From Prinia subflava (Eukaryota; Chordata; Aves; Passeriformes; Cisticolidae), in the NCBI RefSeq assembly GCF_021018805.1, contig NC_086253.1, forward strand, positions 11,906,735 to 11,970,734: a stretch of 64,000 nt of DNA, read 5' to 3'. Numbering within the stretch: the first letter of the stretch is position 1; every line of letters begins with the position of its first letter. Both the position numbers and the translations under genes were made by a program. Shown piece by piece: positions 30,314-42,247 of this stretch. The notes under the pieces are model-generated. The model was given only the letters and a program-made list of their open reading frames with translations. It had not been told where the DNA came from and searched no databases.

Positions 30314-31230
30314 TGTAAAGTCGTATCTGCTGAATATACCATTTATTCTGAAAAGTCTCAGAGTTGGGAGTAATGGGAGGGAAATCCTCCTTCACATATG
30401 CTCCTCAGCATCAGTGCCCCCGAGAGGTGTCAAAGGCTTGTCTGTCAATCAGCCTGGAGGTTTGTGTGCCAAGCCCTGTTTGGTCTTTCTGGTTTGTGCT
30501 TGTTAGATGTGCTGACTGTTGGAGCAGCCTCTGGACTTTCTTTAAGGCCATTCTGGACACATCCACCATTCTGCAGGCTTGTGCACAGGGGCTGCACTCC
30601 TTGTTCCTGGTAGATCACTTTGCATTTTAACCATATTTGTAAAAATTCAGTGATTCCATTTCCACACTAGCTGGAGACTAGAGTTACAAATTAGAGTTAT
30701 GAGCAAATAGAGCTTGATCTAGAATTGGGATATGCATAGATGTCTACATGTGTTTGATAGCTGAATAAAACACATCGCTGTGCCTGCTAGAGTAGACCAA
30801 ATTTGCTGTTCTCAAGTATATATGAGTGTGTCATGGATCTGTGCATGCTTCCTTTCATGCCTGAGAGCTGGGCACTTGCTGTTGACTTGTGTTCTGTTCC
30901 CTGCAGGATACCTTGACCTAGATTTAATAGAGAGATTTTTTACATCTGAGACTGGATGGATTATTCCATGCTCTGCCCTGTGAACATACATGTATGAATC
31001 CCTGACCACTTCCATGAGCATTTCACTGGGGTGACTGGTGGATGTGTGACAAAATGGAAAAGGTCAAAGGAAAATGCAGAGCAATAGGCAGATGCAAGGA
31101 TATGTGCTGGAGTCAACTCAGAAGATAACTAATTTTAAAAGATAATATTAAAATACAGCTAATATGAATTAAATCAAAATACCTTCTTTTCAGAAACAAA
31201 ACTAACTTGAATGGATAAACACTAGTGAAT

Positions 31231-31257
31231 TAAAAAAAAAAAAAGAAAAAAAAAAGC
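31231..31257. repeat. A-rich simple repeat
   Basis: A runs broken by a single G. Similar low-complexity A- or T-runs occur at 12,692-12,712, 13,948-13,970, 19,181-19,214, 44,422-44,455 and 60,398-60,414. Confidence 0.85.
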
Positions 31258-31918
31258 CTAATGAGAAAGATTCTTTGTGTCTGTTTGGAAGCACCCTGTG
31301 GGGAAAATGTAACAATTACAGGTCTTTGGAAAAGTTGGTCTTTGGAAAACTGAGGTTTCAGTGGGTCTCCCTTAACAGGCAAAAAAAAAAAAGGATATGA
31401 GCCTTTGATGAACACTACACAAGGTTAGGTAGCAGTCACAGCGTATTCTGTCTTACTTATGTGGGACAGAGAGCCAGATGCATCACTGTTACATAAGCCT
31501 GCTGACCTGCATATAGAGCTTTGTGGTAGCAGGAGTTTCAGAAAAATAAATCCTGTTCAATGTAGCTTACACAGAAATAGAAAATCCAGGTATGTTTACA
31601 ATGGGAAACTCCACAAAACATTTTATTCCCTAAGGGGCTTGGGTTTTAAATTTAAATTGGGAGGGCTCACATACTTGGGACAAAGAGGATGGGAGAGGAG
31701 GCAGTAATGATGCTAGATCAGTCTGCTGAGTAATGCTACAGTCTGTGTCTTTGGGGAATGGGACCACAAGATGTTGTACAGCAGCCATAACAGCCTATTA
31801 TTCAAGTGGTGAACTAAAAAAGTTCATGCCAATTTGCAGAGGGTTTTGATGGATTTGTTTAATTTGATTGTATTCTGATTTGAAATGAAAAATAGTATTT
31901 TTTCCATTCTTAATGAAT

Positions 31919-31968
31919 AAAATAGAATATTTCCAGTTGGAAGGGACATATGACAATCATCCACTGTG
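31919..31968 (-). mobile_element. Possible CR1 3' tail fragment, reverse orientation
   Basis: The text aatagaatatttccagttgg followed by aagggacatatgacaatcat resembles the reverse complement of the CR1 3' end (atagaatatttcagttgg, aagggacc...gatcat). The similarity fades after about 50 bp. Confidence 0.5.
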
Positions 31969-33377
31969 AAGGTAATGATAACTGGAACTAGAGACATCAG
32001 GCTCTGGGGTCGTCAGCTTGAGGAACTCTGTCTGGATCCTCCGGCTGCCTAGGGTGCCAAGGAGTTGCACATTTCCAGAGCTTCCAGGCTCTTGCTTCTT
32101 TTCTTTCTGCCTGGTGAGCTAACAGAGAGCTGGCAGCCTTAGAGTTTATGGGCAGAGCTACTCTGCTCTGAGTTTCTTGGCATCCTGCCTAATGAGATCT
32201 GTAGAGGAGCCAGCAGCTTAGGAGCTCTGCAATCTCTAAGATAATCCTGGAGCAATAACTTCTTTCTAACTCCCACTCTCTGTCAACTTGTCAGGAATAC
32301 ACTTGAAGAACAGGGAAGAGGACCTGGCAGGAAATCAGGTGTGATTTCTGCAGTGTCATCAAAGCCCAATGTGCCATTAGAAATGTTTCTGACCACTTTG
32401 AGTAACCCCATGCAGAAATCCTAACGTGTCAGCACCTGATCCTGGAGGTCCTGCATCCCTTTGCTGTGGATATTGTAGGTACAAAGCTCAGTGGGGCAGA
32501 AGAGAGGACAAAGAAATATTTACAGAAATAGACACATTCCAGTATCTTTGCAGGTGGGATGTAGGTCACCTGCAGCTCTTCATGCAGCACTAGCCTGCCT
32601 GTAGTCAGATGCCCTACAAACCCCAGTTGTCCTGAAGGCTTTGGAAGATGTGATTATTCCAGGAAAGCCCTTGACTGACACAGTGGCTAGAATGAAGGTG
32701 CTGGAAAAGTACATGAAATACACATTGGTACTGTGTATTTTTTCCCTTCTTCCCATGCTTGCTTTAGGATTGACCCTGAGGTCTGTGTCTGAGTAGAGAT
32801 ACTGGTCCAAACCGTGTGCACAGGAGAATTTTCTGGGCACACATGAGCCCCAAACATGTACTCAAAATTCAGTAGATATTGCCAATGTGAGTTATATTAT
32901 CCTAAAGGTTGCTGTAATTTATATTTATAATCTACAGCTACAGAGTGATGTTTTAGCAGCTGGGGAGCCCTGGAAGGTGAGCTTCCTCTTCCTTTTCCTA
33001 GACATAGAGCTGGAGGGTGATGGGCCCTGTGGCTCACTGTCATGACTGTGGCCCCTGCAGAGTGAATAAGGACTAATGATTCAATGCAAAATTGCCCAAA
33101 TGACAGAGAGAATCTGGGCCACTGCGTTCATCTTGTCTGATTTCCAAATTTTTCAGTGCTCAGGGGGACAGGATTATAACAAAGTTTGAATTCCTGCTAT
33201 GTAGGTCATATGCTGAATCCTCCATCACAGGGGTAAAGCTGGACCAGGGAAACTTGATTTGCCTCTGTAAATATCAATGGGAGTAGCAGATGTTTTTCTT
33301 TTACTGAATAATTTCCAAGGAGTTTTATTTGTGATAAGGCCATCTTGGCTTTTGCTGTTGGTGGTACATTAAAACAT

Positions 33378-33417
33378 GTTGCAGTAACTGCAACTTAACT
33401 GCAATGTGTTGCAGTTA
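33378..33417. repeat. Two adjacent short palindromes sharing the core TGCAGT
   Basis: The first is gttgcagt-a-actgcaac (33,378-33,394). The second is taactgcaa, tgtg, ttgcagtta (33,396-33,417). The four arms are variants of one another in alternating orientation. Confidence 0.8.
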
Positions 33418-34351
33418 TTAAACTCTGCAGTCTCTGGATTTCTGTGGCTGGGCAAGATTCACTGTTGGTCTGGAGGCTTTGGAGGTGACCAGTGGTGTGT
33501 CTGGCTCTGCCAGGGGTGTTCAAAGGTGCCATCCCCCTCCTGATCCTGGAACCATGGCTGTGCATCCTCTGTCTCTGACAGGGCTGTGCAGGCTGGCACA
33601 CGAATCTGCAGTGGGTTCATCTGGGAACAGAAAGCCTAAGGTTTGCTCACAGACTTGTGAGGACACTGCTTTGCTGAAATGTGAATTCACTTGCCTGTTT
33701 TTCTTAAGCTGATAGCAGCAAGGCAGAGCTGCTGATCAGTTTACTCCTATGACTCTGCATTTTAGGGGAAGATATTTCTTTGTTACTGCTGCAGCTCTGT
33801 TGTAGCAATTAAAAAAATGTGTCTAAGGAGGAGGCAATAACTCTGAAAGTGCCTTTGATGACTAAACATTATAGTCTAAATATGCAGTGTTGCTGCTGAT
33901 TTTTGCAGTCTCCTGTGAGTCATAAAATCTTGTCTCAAATCGAGTGAGTTATTCTTAATGACCTTGACTTAAAAAAAAAAAAAGCGCGCCTGTGGCTTCC
34001 CCTAAGTCAAATAATTTAAATTAATGGTTTTCTGTAGGATATTTGCAGTGCTTTTCAGATCATTAAAATTCCTGAAGGACAATGGGCAGGTCTGCATTTG
34101 CAGGCATCACTGCTGTCCCCAGGACAAAGCCCCTCTGGCCCAAGGGGTGCTGTGCCTGAGATGAACACAGCCCTGGGTCTTGTGTGCAGCTGTTACCATG
34201 CAAATGTGAACAGACCTGCCTGGGAGGGTCACCTAGGAAGGAGATGGCATGTTCCAGAGAATGGAGGGCTCAAACAGCCTCCACTCCCAAGGGCCTGATT
34301 TTGTCCTGCTCACAATTTGTGCTCTTCAGTCCCAGCAGCTCTTTAATATTA

Positions 34352-34402
34352 TCATGGCTGTACTTACAAGGTTCATGGCTGTACTTACAAGGTTCGTGGC
34401 TG
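34352..34402. repeat. 21-bp tandem duplication
   Basis: The unit tcatggctgtacttacaaggt occurs at 34,352 and 34,373, with a partial third copy beginning tcgtggctg at 34,394. Confidence 0.9.
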
Positions 34403-35687
34403 CTACCCATTGCAAATCTGTCTGTTCCAGTGGTGTTCTGCAGCTGCTCTGTGAGCATGATGTTACACATTGCCAGTAGAATCTAATCGGGATGATTTCT
34501 ATGTTAAGGGTGCCTCCCTGAGAAACTGAAAGGGGAAAGATTAACCCAGTGAGATTAACCAAGTTGAACACACTTTTATTGTGGTTTTTTTGCAGGGCAG
34601 GGAAGCTGTGGGACTCTGATGGGTCAATTTATCTATTTTCAGCTCTGGAAGGAACACCTTGTGTCACAGTTGTAACTGAATGCATTATAGTACTATTATA
34701 ATATGCATTCTATAAATCACACAGTGAATTATATTAGATGTGAAATATTTGTTGTGGGTTGTTCCTACTGTCTGTTACTGTAGGTAATTTCTTGACAATT
34801 CTCACTTCTTTAACCTCAGCAAAACATGCACATGATGGAGGTTTTCTCCATTTTTGACTTGACAAGATAATCCTTCTGGAATTTGCTTTTTCATTGTAGT
34901 GGGTTGCATTATTGTTGTGAGATACTTCTCAAAAGCAATGTGCCTGATACATAGAAGGTACCACTCTGCCACTGTATTTGGACATGTCATGCTGTTACTG
35001 TCTCTATAGTATGGTGTAAACTCATTTACATTAGCCTTTAAATGGTTATGATTGTCTTAATGGGAGAAATGTAAATAACATTAAGTTCATGTGCATAATT
35101 TATCACCAAAAAAAGCACCTGTGTTTAATAAATGCTGTCAGGTTTTCAAGGCTAATAAAGGCTTGGAGCTGTCTAAATGAGGCAGTGCCATTACAGGGAA
35201 ATCAAATCAGCAAAGTAAATGGAGTCCTGTGGAAGTTCCTTTGAATACCAAGGTGTTTCAATTGTTTCTTGTTATAAATTGGAATAAGGCCACTCTTTAA
35301 TAAGGATTAGCACTGGGTGAACACTATCTTAAAAAAAAAAACCAGCTGGTTTTTCCTTTTTTATGTGTGTGTTCCAACAATCTGTGATCAGTCTTCAAGG
35401 TTTCCTAGTCTGTCATTTTAAATTGCTGAACTGCCTCATATCAGCACGTTTCACCCTAAGCCTCTTGGCAAGCTAGTTATCCTTGGCTGCAAGTTGGAGA
35501 TTTTGGGTTAGCAATTGATCTCAGAAGTGTGTATGTATGTTACTGCTGCCTGCCAGCAAAGTTGTGGAATATTTGATGAGTGGAAGATTAGACATTGGGG
35601 ATCTTCTGTAAGCATTTGCATCTCAGAGCTGCAAAGGATTGCAGGGATATTGTTCTAGAAGCCATTTTTTGAAAGCAAATATATTTT

Positions 35688-35706
35688 ATAGATAGATAGA
35701 TAGATA
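35688..35706. repeat. (TAGA)n microsatellite
   Basis: Nearly five tandem TAGA units following tataga. Confidence 0.9.
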
Positions 35707-37504
35707 GGCCCTTAACAGAAGACATTAACTCCCAGAATGATGTTCAGCACAACAGTGAGTTCAAATGTCCATGCACATTTTGAAGATTCACGTTTGCAAG
35801 TCCTCTTCACTGTAGTTACCCAGCCTTAATTAAGACTCCTAAGTTCTTCTTCAAGCAGTGTGAAAATGAGTGTCTGTGTGTGACATTTTTATGAAGAGCT
35901 CTGTAGCATTACATAGCAGCACTGCTTGTATTGTTGTATCTTGTCCATATTCAACTGTTAATGAAAAGAGTGTATTTTCCATGGAGTTGAGTAAGACAAG
36001 GCTCATTTATCATTCATGAATTCATTTTTCCAAAATTACACCATTAGTTTCATAAGGAAGAAACCGACATAAAGCCAGAGAAATTACGAGATCTATATAT
36101 GTAACATTTTCTAGTATTTAAAATCTTTATTAAGCACAAGAATGTAGAAATACATAATATCATTTTCTAACAGAAGAGAACATAATTTATTCGTGGTTTT
36201 CTGCATTCATGGTTGGTTAGTTGGTTGTTGGGTTTTTTCCCCTTGGATGCAATTCCTTTCCTCTGAGACACAGGCAAGCTCTGTTGACCATTGGTTATAA
36301 CTGGGATCAATATGTCTTCATTGAGAGTTTAATGAGATTCACACCTCTTGAGCTGCAAAGAGGTATCTAGGCAAGTAGAAATGCATTTTAGAAGCAGCAA
36401 TTTGTGAATGAGAAGACTACATTGAATACTATTTGATATTCTTTTTTTTTTTTTAACCAAGCACAAAAATCAAATGTTTTTGCACAGATTGTGCTCTTAG
36501 TTATATAGCATTTCTTTACCAAACAGCTGAGGGATCCCATGTATATTATTGCAAAATGCAGCTTTACAGCCTTCCTTTTCTTGTAATCACTTTCTTTTTT
36601 CACAGTTTTTCTATTTGCAAGTAATCAATTTTTTCTAAATGAAGATGTTTATAATTTAAAACAAGGTACTATAAAACACATATTAAACAATTCATGGTAG
36701 ATAATTTTCTATTAGAGTGTGAGCTTGCCACAGACACATTGATTTTCTGTAATTAATAGAAATGGTAAAATGACAGGATGCTCATGATTATATAAATTAG
36801 ACCAAGTAAAATGTCTGTAATTTCATTATAAATAATTAAAGAATGGTACAAGCCCTCTTGCCTGGCATTTTCTCTCATTTGTACTATGGTAGCTCCTGCA
36901 TAGTGCTAGAAACCAGTGATGCTTCAGTGGTTCTAAAGAAAGGATAATTTGTGAACCTTGGTAAGGGCAGAGGCACAGCAGAGTACTTCTTTTATATTTA
37001 CAGCAGAAACTTTTAAGGTGTTGCATAGGATCTTCTTGAAATATTTTTTCACAAATAGCAAAAATATGCATTTCATTGCTAGATATAAAGAAACTGTATT
37101 AATTCCTTGAATTTTGCAATTTCTTCACTTTAAATGCTTCTAGTGCTACAGACTAATGGAAATACAGTTTTTCTGGCTCTGCACATCAGGGCTGAAGTAC
37201 TGAGCAGCCACTGTGTACTGCTGACTTGAGATCTTTAATGCTGGGTTACACATTGGGAAATGCCCCCAGTATGCATTGACTGATATTCTGAAGTCACACT
37301 TGGGCAGCTGGAAGTGCATGATGGTCCACCACCCAAACCCACTTCAGATATCAGGCATTATTTAAACATTTTTTACAGTGGTATCACCATGTTTCATGCT
37401 TCTTTCAGATGACCAAAATAAAATAACATCCTCCTTTTACTGTCTCTGTCTTCTAAATGGAAGGAACTCTCTAACTTCCAATCCTTTGTGTGCATTCATT
37501 ACAG

Positions 37505-37552
37505 GTGGGCTCAATGATCTGAAAAGTCTTTTCCAATCTAAATGAACACAGA
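37505..37552 (+). mobile_element. Possible CR1 3' tail fragment
   Basis: The text caatgatctgaaaagtct followed by tttccaatctaaatgaac resembles the last bases of CR1 (gatgatctgaaaggtctt, then ttccaacctaaatg). Only about 50 bp are recognisable, so it could be chance similarity. Confidence 0.5.
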
Positions 37553-37964
37553 CACTCTGAATATTCCATAGCGATTTTAGGGTTGTATGTACAGTCCTGC
37601 AGCTCTTCGTTTTCTTCCTTCCAGATGTTGTTTGTCTTTAAAGTCTCTATATTGGCTTGTTTCTTTCTGACTTTGGTGCACACTCTGGAAGTTTTAGCAA
37701 AGCTTTTACTGGTGTACCTTCTTAATGGGAGGAAGAAACTTCCATCCCCTTGTGCTCTGCAGGGGATGGAGACCATGGACCCTGGCAGTGGGCACAGGGC
37801 TCTGCTCTCCAGGGAGCTGGTTGGAGTGGAGGAGTCCCACAGGACAGCTGTCTTTAGGAGGTGGTCAGCACTAGGTTTTTTCCTCCAGTATGAGCTCTCT
37901 GAACTTCCTTCCAAATGATAGTTTAGATACTTGAGGGAGCAGCTCACTTGTCCTTGTGACCACT

Positions 37965-38350
37965 AGTCCTCGACCACTTGTGAGAAGAGGCCAAGGGGTC
38001 TGGGCTGGCTCACCCTGTGGAAGAGCTGGCTTTGGGGGCACCTCATAACAGCCTTCCTGAAACTGTGAGGAAGGAACTGAGAAACAGAACCACAGAGCAG
38101 AGAGAGCCAGGCCCTTCACAGTGAGGCACAGTGGAGTTCAGACTGGATATAGGAAAAGCATTTCCCTCATGAGGACACCCCAGCAGTGGGACAGGTTGCC
38201 CAGGAAGGCTGTGCATTCTCCATCCCGGGAGTTTTTCAAGATTTGATCAGGTAAACCCTGAGCAAACTGCTCTGACTTTGGAACTGACTCTGTTCTGAGT
38301 AGGTTGGTCTAAATGACCTTCTGAGGTTCCTTTCTGTGGTCTTACAATTT
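37965..38350 (+). mobile_element. CR1 LINE, diverged truncated 3' end
   Basis: Blocks typical of CR1 are present in order: gtgagaagaggccaagggg, cacctcataacagccttcc, ttcagactggatataggaaa, gtgggacaggttgcccagg, tttttcaagatttgatc and gttggtctaaatgacc. It is more diverged than the copy at 14.7 kb. The left edge is uncertain. Confidence 0.8.
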
Positions 38351-41190
38351 CCTGATACTTAGCACAGGATGAACAAGTATAGATATGATGGACTGGGAGC
38401 AGCTAGAACAAATAAATGCTGGTGGCTCCTGAGAGGTGGTTAAAGATTGGAGAACGTCAAGTGAGTGCATGAATATGGATCACTGGTCTTTGTATGCTGG
38501 AAATTATTTGGTCCTGGCCTAGAGAGCAGTGCACAGTCATCACTTTTATGTTTCAAGGTTTCATTTAAGGTTCCAATGTCACACAGAAATCATCATGTTT
38601 AATGACCTTCTACATTAGCAATTTTTTTTGTGTTGGTGACTAAAATTGATTTTGCTTGTGAAGAAGCACAAACCCAGCCTCCACATCATTGCTCAACCAT
38701 GTGCTTTAGTCTTACCAAAGAATGGGAGGGCAGCAAATTTCTGAGCATCAGAATATCCATGCTGAAACTCTTAGGTGCAGTATTGCTAAAGACTCAGCTG
38801 GTTTTTAATCTCTGTGATACATGGTTGGAAACTTTGTGCTTGAGCCCTGGAAATGCTTGGTTGATACTTTACTTTGGTAAAGAAACATCATGAAGGCATT
38901 TCTTATTTTCCTCAAGCATTTCACAAGGGAGAATTCCTCCCTGACTAGAGTAATTACACAACAATTCAGTAATGGTTTATGTTCCACACTTCTTAGTTAG
39001 CTAAGTGGTATGAAGAAAAAGAATAAGAGAAAGGTGGAGGATAAATTTGTCAGGGAAATAAAACTGCAAGGAGCACAAGGTTTCATAAATGAAGTGGTCA
39101 ATGAAAGGAGGGGTGAATATTTCACATAAGAAAGAGCAAGGACAAAGAGGATTAAAAGAATGTGAAAGAGTGAAGAGTCTGACAAAAAGAGATAGAATAA
39201 TTAGCAGCTAACATTTCAAGAAAAATATAATAAAATTTAAAGGAAATATTATGCAAATAATGACTTTTACATTTGTAAATGATCTTAGTCAAGCAGTGCA
39301 TATTTGACAAGTATTGTTTAACCCCAATTCTGTCAAATTAGAGAACTTAGTTTAAATTGATGGCTAACAAAAGATGTGATCACTGAAGTGCAAAAAAATG
39401 TAAGTTCATTGAATTAATGAACTTTGAATCAGATTTCCATTTTTCTGGCCACACCAGTTTTCAGTGATAGTTTTTCTCAAGCATAGTTTTCCATGACAAC
39501 TATCCCTGATACTTTAGAAACATTCTTCATTTTGAACAAGTCAATAAACTGACAGCTAGTAACAATGGGTAACTCCTCTGCAACCAGTTGAGGAACTAAA
39601 ATTGCAATCTCTCTGTCTTCTAAAAGGTAAATTTAGGAGGACTTAGAGCCTCACCCTCCTGATCCTCCCCAGAGCCTATGCACAGTGATAGGATCACAGA
39701 AAAGAGACTTCATGTAAAACTAGAAGAGGAGAGACAGGGATGGATGTCAGACTATCCCAAAATACAAGGCCAGCTCTGCTGGTACTAAGTCATACTTCTC
39801 TTTGTAATACTAATTGCAAATGAAAAAGTACCTCATGTCCTGAAAAGTCCTTGGAAGGTGTCGATAGCAAAGGCTGAAAGTGTGTTCTGTTGGGTGTTGT
39901 TTTGATTGCACTTAGGCTACAAAGACATTAATTAAAAAGATGATCTATGGAGACGCTGGTAGTGTTCCCTTTATTTGCCTGGAGATAAGAATGAGCTGCA
40001 GTGGATTTTCTTTGCAGTACAGCCTGGACTTTACTAGATGACACAAAGAGAAGGAATTCCAAAACAAATTTTGTTTGGATGCACCTACAGCAGAAGCAGA
40101 ATTAATGTATAATGTCTTACAAAGGCTGCAGAAAGCTTCTGGTGTTGTTTTGAATGAAAAACAAGTCTGAACATTGATCAGTTTCTGATCCAAGATGGAA
40201 AGTTGAACTAGGGAGTATGCAAGGGCTCTAAATGCCTCTCATCACTACGAATCCTCTATGCCCTCCTGCCCAGCTGACACCCTCCTGGATCAATGACTGA
40301 CTCTTGCATATCTCACTGATTTTGTGTCCTACAATAATCCATCTAGTTGCTTCTCCAAAAATAATGACCTCCCCTTTATTACTTTGCCTCACTCTGCAGC
40401 GTTTTTCTTCAGTTCTGTTCTTCATGCTTGGAAAAATCTTTTTATCCTGAAGTATAAGCCATAAAGGCTCTCTCCTTTCCTAGTTTTAATTATTCTCTTT
40501 TGAGGGGCGTGTTGGTGACGGGGACGCATTTTGGTAATGACAATTACTGTCACCAGCCATTTATTATAATAATAATTGCAATATAAAAATTTTATTTTAT
40601 GGTGATGTTTAATGTAATAATGACAGCCTCACTGCAAATTGTAAAGCCTGATAAAATGTTTTCCAGGCTTTGAAATTTAATATCTTAGGAAGGACACAAA
40701 TGGTGAGTATTTCTTTGAGAAGTGTCATAGAAATAGGACTTACTTGGAAAGTTGGATTTGTGATGGTTGTCATCTCATGAGTTGAACTTTATCCATATGT
40801 TATTATTCTGTAGATCCCTGCCAAGTGGGTTGTAGAATGGTGTTGGGAAGATGGCAGGGAATGTTTATTTCCATATTGATGAATGGCAGTTTGTCTTGTG
40901 TACAAGAAGGACTAGCAAAAGGGAAAAGCATGGAGTGTGCTTTTCACCTAAACCAGTAAATCATGGGAGACTGTCTCAACATGTTTTGGACAGTTCAGTT
41001 TCTACAATGTGCTGCCATTATGCTATGTTTGTATGGAAGAACCTGGGCACACTGCTTCCCAAATGCTTTATTTTGACCTTGAATAAAGAACTCACAATTC
41101 TTTAAATTGTGAAAATACAGATATTTAACTTACGCTTTTGTCTTTTTTTTCCCCTTCCTTTTTTTTCCCCTCCTCCTTCCTCTTGTCCAG

Positions 41191-41257
41191 GGAAGAATGT
41201 ATCAGTCACACAGAAGAAGCAGTAGAGCTCCGAAGGATGGACGAAATGTGCCAGAAG
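41191..41257 (+). other. Candidate exon behind a strong 3' splice site
   Basis: A pyrimidine-rich tract of about 50 bases (41,138-41,187) leads to gtccag|g at 41,190/41,191, an excellent acceptor. A possible donor (aag|gtgact) follows at 41,257/41,258, giving a 67-bp exon. Two of the three frames stay open across it; one of these continues to a TAA at 41,325-41,327, the other to a TAA shortly before it. I do not recognise the peptide in either frame. It could be an exon of a lncRNA, a 3' exon of an upstream gene such as JAKMIP1, or a chance splice-like site. Confidence 0.25.
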
Positions 41258-42233
41258 GTGACTGCATCTGCTCTGTTATGGGAAAAAGTGAGAAGTTGCC
41301 CTAAGTTACCACCTGCACCATTTTAATCCCCTGCTGTAGTGGAAACTGGCCATGCACACCAACCCAGTGTGTGGTTTGAGTCTGAGTTTTGTTTTGTTTT
41401 CTTGAGATCTCAGCATTTGCATTTTCAAGCAATTACCAAGTTAAGCACCATCTCCATCTTCATGGGTCTGCTTATGTGGATATGTGATATCTTCAGCCTT
41501 GTGTGGCTTTGAGCATTCCTGAAAGAGCCTTTGATCTGAGTTGGGATGTTTAGTATATCTGAGGATGTGATACTTGGGGGTACAAACTGTTTAGCAAATG
41601 AGACAGAATGGCATTTTTACAAGGGTAAGTTGGAATTGGGAATGATCTTCATGTGTGCTGTGAGGCACTTGGAACATCAAAGTGCTCTGTCCTCATACTC
41701 TGAGTATTTCAACCCCATGAATAGGCCACACAGAATTTAACTTTCAGATGAAGCACTTGCAGGCACATGGGCTTCTCCTGAAATAGGTGTGTTTGTGCAC
41801 TCTGCTTGGTAGCAGCACATTTTGCAACCATGCTGCACAATGCAGATTACACACCACGGCCCCTGCTGTTCACCTCTGAGTACCATTTGGGAATGCAGGC
41901 ACCAGACCTGTGCGTAAGGAGTCCTGTGGGTGCCTCCATCCATTCTGTGTCTAAAGAGGACTGTTGAGTCAGTGCTAATCTGAATGGCAGCAGCTGCTCT
42001 CAAACTCTTACATTGTGATGCACTTTCAGTTTTGATAACTGTTTTATGACTTCTATTTCCCTTTTTTCTTTTTTAACGTTGAGCTAACTGCTAGGATGTG
42101 CTGTCTTTACAATGTGTAGTTGCCCAGTAATTACAGATATCCTTTGAAAGGAAGCAGAAGAATAGACCGTGGAATCCCAAATCAGATTAATGTAATGTGC
42201 ATTTCTAGATTACAATTAGTAACAGGATGACAT

Positions 42234-42247
42234 GTTGTCATGGTAAC
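42234..42247. promoter_or_regulatory. Candidate RFX X-box (GTTGTCATGGTAAC)
   Basis: The 14-mer fits the palindromic X-box consensus GTHNYYATRRNAAC at every position, and it is embedded in a longer imperfect palindrome (acatgtt...aacatgt). X-boxes bind RFX factors. No promoter or exon was recognised beside it, so function is unknown. Confidence 0.35.

Larger units (their letters stand above)
15062..31918. other. Non-genic DNA
   Basis: Long AT-rich interval with only simple repeats and short direct repeats. Open frames up to about 120 codons occur on both strands without splice context, domain or family resemblance. Confidence 0.6.
31969..37504. other. Non-genic DNA
   Basis: It contains the TGCAGT palindromes (33.4 kb), the 21-bp duplication (34.35 kb) and the TAGA microsatellite (35.69 kb). 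No exon was recognised. Confidence 0.6.

Noticed and set aside
37471..37947. 158-codon open frame on the minus strand
   Set aside because: It starts at GTG rather than ATG, has no recognisable domain or splice context, and one end overlaps a CR1-like tail. Treated as chance.
40531..40555. Palindrome-like text around gacaattactgtc
   Set aside because: On pairing base by base too many positions mismatch to count as an inverted repeat.
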